DNA from: an uncultured Chthoniobacterales bacterium
Lineage (GTDB): Bacteria; Verrucomicrobiota; Verrucomicrobiia; Chthoniobacterales; UBA10450
Assembly (NCBI GenBank): GCA_955652255.1
Contig: CATPAW010000047.1
Coordinates: forward strand, 1-7,250
DNA: 7,250 bases
Direction of reading: 5' to 3'
Under the pieces are notes generated by a model, which was given only the letters and a program-made list of their open reading frames with translations, had not been told where the DNA came from and did no database searches. Both the position numbers and the translations under genes were made by a program. Shown piece by piece: positions 5,103 to 7,250 of the stretch. Positions within the stretch are counted from its first letter, which is position 1; each line of letters opens with the position of its first letter.

Positions 5103-5742
5103 CTTTTAGCTCCTTCAGCCCGTCATAGATTTTCTTTAGCCCTAATTCAAGCCGGGTTTTAACCGTTCCTAAGGGTGTATTCGTTTTTGCCGCGATTTCG
5201 CGCTGGCTCATCCCCCGAAAAAATGCGAGATCGATTGCCTCTTGCTGGGCCGGCGGCAACCGGTCGATGACGTTGCGCACCAGGATCCGGGTGTCGCTGA
5301 AGGCGATTTCTTCTTCAGTGGCATTGTGCACCCAGGCATCAGGTTGTTGCTCGGTCTGGCTTCGCAAGCGTTCCTCGGCCCGGGCGTAGGCCTGTTTTTT
5401 CCGCAAACCATCGATCGCGCGTCGACGCGCCAGGGTTACCATCCAGCCAAGCGGCTTGCCTTTCTGCGCGGAAAAATTCTTCGCCTGATTCCAGATTTCC
5501 ATGAAAATTTCCTGCAAAAGGTCATCGGCCTCGGCTTCGTTATGAATCACGCGCAAAATGAGCGCTTTTAAAATTCCGTTGTAACGGTCGTAAAGTTGGG
5601 AGAGCGCCTCCGGGTCCTCGGCCTGAATGCGGCTCATCAAATCGAAATCGCTTGGCGCACCGGGCTCAAGCGGAGGCGTGGTGGTGAATGGCCGGACTGT
5701 TTCGCTTTCAACCTTCGCGGTATTGGTAAATTCGTGATCCAT
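5092..5742 (-). CDS. ECF-type RNA polymerase sigma factor (SigK/ECF19-like)
   Basis: From ATG 5742 the product is 216 aa. Region 2 (about 47-117) includes LYDRYNGILKAL, EADDLLQEIFMEIWNQAKNF and the -10-binding GWMVTLARRRAIDGLRKK. Region 4 (about 153-210) has IDRLPPAQQEAIDLAFFRGMS and the helix-turn-helix SQREIAAKTNTPLGTVKTR (179-197). The order and the RskA-like partner place it near the SigK group, but the exact ECF class is an inference. An N-terminal tail of about 30 residues is polar and likely flexible. A TTG at 5784 would add 14 residues with no family support. The anti-sigma gene overlaps its 3' end by 11 bp. It is divergent from the DUF4440 gene, and the shared upstream region is rich in palindromes. 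Target genes cannot be read from the sequence. Confidence 0.92.
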   Translation of the reverse strand: MDHEFTNTAKVESETVRPFTTTPPLEPGAPSDFDLMSRIQAEDPEALSQLYDRYNGILKALILRVIHNEAEADDLLQEIFMEIWNQAKNFSAQKGKPLGWMVTLARRRAIDGLRKKQAYARAEERLRSQTEQQPDAWVHNATEEEIAFSDTRILVRNVIDRLPPAQQEAIDLAFFRGMSQREIAAKTNTPLGTVKTRLELGLKKIYDGLKELKDEL

Positions 5743-6036
5743 GCGGGTTAGAATGATTTTGAGGCACCTTGCCCAATTGGCCAACTAATCTTTGAATTGG
5801 GGATTCGACCGGTCGATGGCTGAGGCTCTCGGTGTTTAGTACTCTGCCGGCGGCTTCGTCCAACAGTTTCGATGCGGAACGCTGCAATAAGCCTTGACCG
5901 TCGAGCGGCTCCCTTAATACCCTCCAACAACAATAACGCGGATCGAGCGCAAGTTGCGCTTGGTAACTGCCAGAGTGGGGAAACGGGTGCTGCGCGATCC
6001 TGCGTTCGAAAAGTAACTTCAGAAAAGGAAATCCAT
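5743..6036. promoter_or_regulatory. Divergent regulatory region between the sigma factor and the DUF4440 gene, with palindromes
   Basis: I see no gene in this 294-bp stretch. On the sigma side it holds CCAATTGG (5773-5780), TTGGCCAA (5777-5784), the inverted pair CCCAATT (5772-5778) and AATTGGG (5795-5801), and a perfect 12-bp palindrome TCGACCGGTCGA (5805-5816). These could be operator sites. On the plus strand TTGACC (5894-5899) and TAATAC (5915-5920), only 15 nt apart, are a weak promoter candidate for the DUF4440 gene. No clear ECF-type promoter pair was found in front of the sigma gene. Confidence 0.4.
6024..6030 (+). promoter_or_regulatory. Ribosome binding site deciding the start of the DUF4440 gene
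   Basis: AAAGGAA ends 6 nt before ATG 6037. It is one of the few good Shine-Dalgarno sequences in the window. It selects this ATG over the upstream open frame from 5872, and the signal peptide begins exactly there. Confidence 0.7.
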
Positions 6037-6666
6037 ATGAAATTGATTACATCGCTTCTCGGCATTGCTGCACTGAGCTTTGCCACCTCGGCGCTTGCGC
6101 AAGAAGAATCACCCTCTGTCGCGCCAGAAGAAAAAGCCTCCACCACTGTGCAAGACACGGTGACGCCCACACCGTCGGCGACCGCTACCTCGGAAGAGTC
6201 GCCCGCTGCCAAGAAAAAAGAAACAGCGGCAGCGACCTCGCCTTCACCAGCCGCCTCGCCCGCTGCCGAAAAGCCAGCGAAGAAAATGAGCGTGGAAGCG
6301 GCATTGAAGGACAACGAGAACAGCTGGGAAGCCGCAGTTGGCAAGCATGATATGGCAACCGTCGAATCGATGCTGGCCAATGATTTCGTTGGCGTTAGTT
6401 CCAAAGGCAAAGTTGAAAACCGCCGTGCGCTACTAAAGGAAATGAAGGGCGACAAAGATACCTACTCATCGACCAAGAATGAAAAGGTCGATGTGCATAT
6501 GTACGGCGGAGGCGTTGCAGTGGTTGTCGGGACGGCGCTGGAAAAGGGCACCGGCAAAGATGGCAAAGCATTCGACCGCACATTTCGCTTCACCGACACC
6601 TGGCTGGATCGCAATGGCAAGTGGCAATGCGTTGCCAGTGAGGACATGTTGGTCTCGCAAAAGTAG
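6037..6666 (+). CDS. Secreted DUF4440/SnoaL-like (NTF2-fold) protein with low-complexity linker
   Basis: The 209-aa protein starts with a Sec signal peptide, MKLITSLLGIAALSFATSALA, with cleavage expected after A21 (ALA|QEE). Residues 22-84 form a Pro/Ala/Thr/Ser/Glu/Lys-rich linker with short repeats such as SPAA and SPSPAASPAAEKPAKK. Residues 86-205 form the NTF2-like domain: ALKDNENSWEAAVGKHDMAT, then MLANDFVGVSSKGKVENRRALL, GGGVAVVVGTALEKG, and FRFTDTWLDRNGKWQCVASED. This is the DUF4440 pattern. The cone-shaped fold binds small ligands or acts as an enzyme in some relatives; no activity can be assigned here. It is probably periplasmic or secreted. The gene stands alone, divergent from the sigma factor, with a strong hairpin after it. 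Confidence 0.88.
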   Translation: MKLITSLLGIAALSFATSALAQEESPSVAPEEKASTTVQDTVTPTPSATATSEESPAAKKKETAAATSPSPAASPAAEKPAKKMSVEAALKDNENSWEAAVGKHDMATVESMLANDFVGVSSKGKVENRRALLKEMKGDKDTYSSTKNEKVDVHMYGGGVAVVVGTALEKGTGKDGKAFDRTFRFTDTWLDRNGKWQCVASEDMLVSQK

Positions 6667-6709
6667 TTCAGAGCGAACGAGCGGTCGCCAACCAATTCGC
6701 AATTTTAAA

Positions 6710-6763
6710 TCGGCCTCGCATTCCGCAAAATTAGCGGGATGCGAGGCCGTGTCGTTTCATTTT
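6710..6763 (+). terminator. Long stem-loop terminator after the DUF4440 gene
   Basis: CGGCCTCGCATTCCGC (6711-6726) pairs over all 16 positions (one T-G wobble) with GCGGGATGCGAGGCCG (6734-6749) around loop AAAATTA. An outer A-T pair (6710/6750) extends it. The following TGTCGTTTCATTTTC is T-rich but interrupted, so this is a strong hairpin with a weak U-tract. It lies 44 nt after the stop and before treS. Confidence 0.75.
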
Positions 6764-6829
6764 CGTTGAACACACGGTCGTATATCGACAACTTGCCGTG
6801 CCGGCGTTTGTGCGCCAAGAGTTAGCATT

Positions 6830-7250
6830 ATGGCGCAATCGCCGGGTGAAATGATTATCGACTCGCTTTGGTACAAAGACGCGGTCATCTACGAGCTGCA
6901 CGTCAAAACTTTTCATGACAGTGACGGCGATGGCATCGGCGACTTTCGCGGTTTGATCGGGAAGCTCGATTATCTCCAGGAGCTCGGCATCACCGCGATC
7001 TGGCTCCTGCCCTTTTATCCATCGCCTTTGCGCGACGACGGTTACGACATCGCCGATTATTACGACGTTAATCCAAACTATGGGACGCTCGACGACTTTC
7101 GCGCGTTTTTAAATGCGGCGCATGAGCGCGATCTGCGCGTAATCACCGAAGTCGTCATCAATCACACGTCCGATCAAAATCCGTGGTTCCAAAAATCGAG
7201 GCGCGCATTGCCCGGTTCACTCGAACGCGAATTTTACGTTTGGAGTGACA
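6830..7250 (+). CDS. treS: Trehalose synthase (maltose alpha-D-glucosyltransferase), N-terminal part; runs off the window
   Basis: The first 140 codons are present, with no stop before the window ends. The frame reads SLWYKDAVIYELHVKTFHDS, then DGDGIGDFRGLIGKLDYL, GITAIWLLPFYPSPLRDDGY, DIADYYDVNPNYGTLDDF, and GH13 region I as EVVINHTSDQNPWF. These blocks are typical of TreS, which interconverts maltose and trehalose in the cytoplasm. DSNGDGIGDFRGL-like and WLLPFYPSPLRDDGYDIADY blocks separate it from ordinary amylases. The catalytic Asp/Glu of regions II-IV and any fused maltokinase domain are outside the window. ATG 6830 is chosen, with a modest AAGAG (6818-6822) upstream; ATG 6851 is an alternative. 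A TATATC at 6781 might be a -10 box, with no good -35. Confidence 0.92.
   Translation, partial: MAQSPGEMIIDSLWYKDAVIYELHVKTFHDSDGDGIGDFRGLIGKLDYLQELGITAIWLLPFYPSPLRDDGYDIADYYDVNPNYGTLDDFRAFLNAAHERDLRVITEVVINHTSDQNPWFQKSRRALPGSLEREFYVWSD

Noticed and set aside
5872..6036. Upstream extension of the DUF4440 protein
   Set aside because: It would add 55 residues in front of a clear signal peptide; the ribosome binding site at 6024-6030 supports ATG 6037.
5748..6455. 235-codon minus-strand open frame opposite the DUF4440 gene
   Set aside because: The Ser/Ala/Val-rich translation is the antisense of the low-complexity linker. The plus strand has a Shine-Dalgarno sequence, a signal peptide and a recognisable domain.

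Overview
The window looks like a piece of a bacterial chromosome from the PVC group, most likely a soil Verrucomicrobiota (Spartobacteria/Udaeobacter-like). This lineage call is an inference from protein style: a YbeY with the PTDV..FQHGEIFIS pattern and Asp in place of the third zinc-ligand His, a ClpS of the NDPVNLM type paired with DUF2017, and few recognisable Shine-Dalgarno sequences. Base composition is moderately GC-rich. I see no phage, transposase, CRISPR or tRNA signature. Most of the window is core housekeeping, and the interest lies in small RNAs, gene order and short regulatory structures.

Left part (1-1068). On the minus strand lies the signal recognition particle RNA (about 367-470), with a GGAA tetraloop and a U-tract. 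Only 17 nt after the U-tract comes a 97-residue basic protein of unknown function. Its end overlaps by 8 bp the start of a MoeB/ThiF-type E1-like adenylyltransferase that runs off the window. On the plus strand is a small Thr-rich putative lipoprotein (573-776). It converges on a stand-alone rpmI (ribosomal protein L35, 859-1068, minus). Between the two sit two abutting hairpins of the same design.

Middle part (1251-4869, plus). A tightly packed probable operon holds NDH-2 (ndh), a 2-dehydropantoate 2-reductase (panE), YbeY (ybeY), ClpS (clpS) and a DUF2017 protein. Gaps are 34 nt, a 4-nt ATGA overlap, 30 nt and 1 nt. Its products serve respiratory NADH oxidation, pantothenate/CoA synthesis, 16S rRNA maturation and quality control, and N-degron delivery to ClpAP/ClpCP.

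Right part (4866-7250). Converging on the DUF2017 gene, with overlapping stop codons, is an ECF sigma factor gene followed by an 11-bp-overlapping, very short anti-sigma gene. The product resembles only the N-terminal sigma-binding part of RskA-type anti-sigma factors. A 294-bp divergent region rich in short palindromes separates the sigma gene from a secreted DUF4440/SnoaL-like protein. That protein's gene is followed by a very strong hairpin. The window ends inside a trehalose synthase (TreS) gene.

I did not find an obvious new multi-gene system. The best candidates for a second look are the minimal anti-sigma factor, the paired palindromes near 800, the L35 gene without IF3/L20 neighbours, the SRP RNA apparently serving as leader for a moeB operon, the repeat-like N-terminal extension of ClpS, and the clpS-DUF2017 pair next to a sigma/anti-sigma module.
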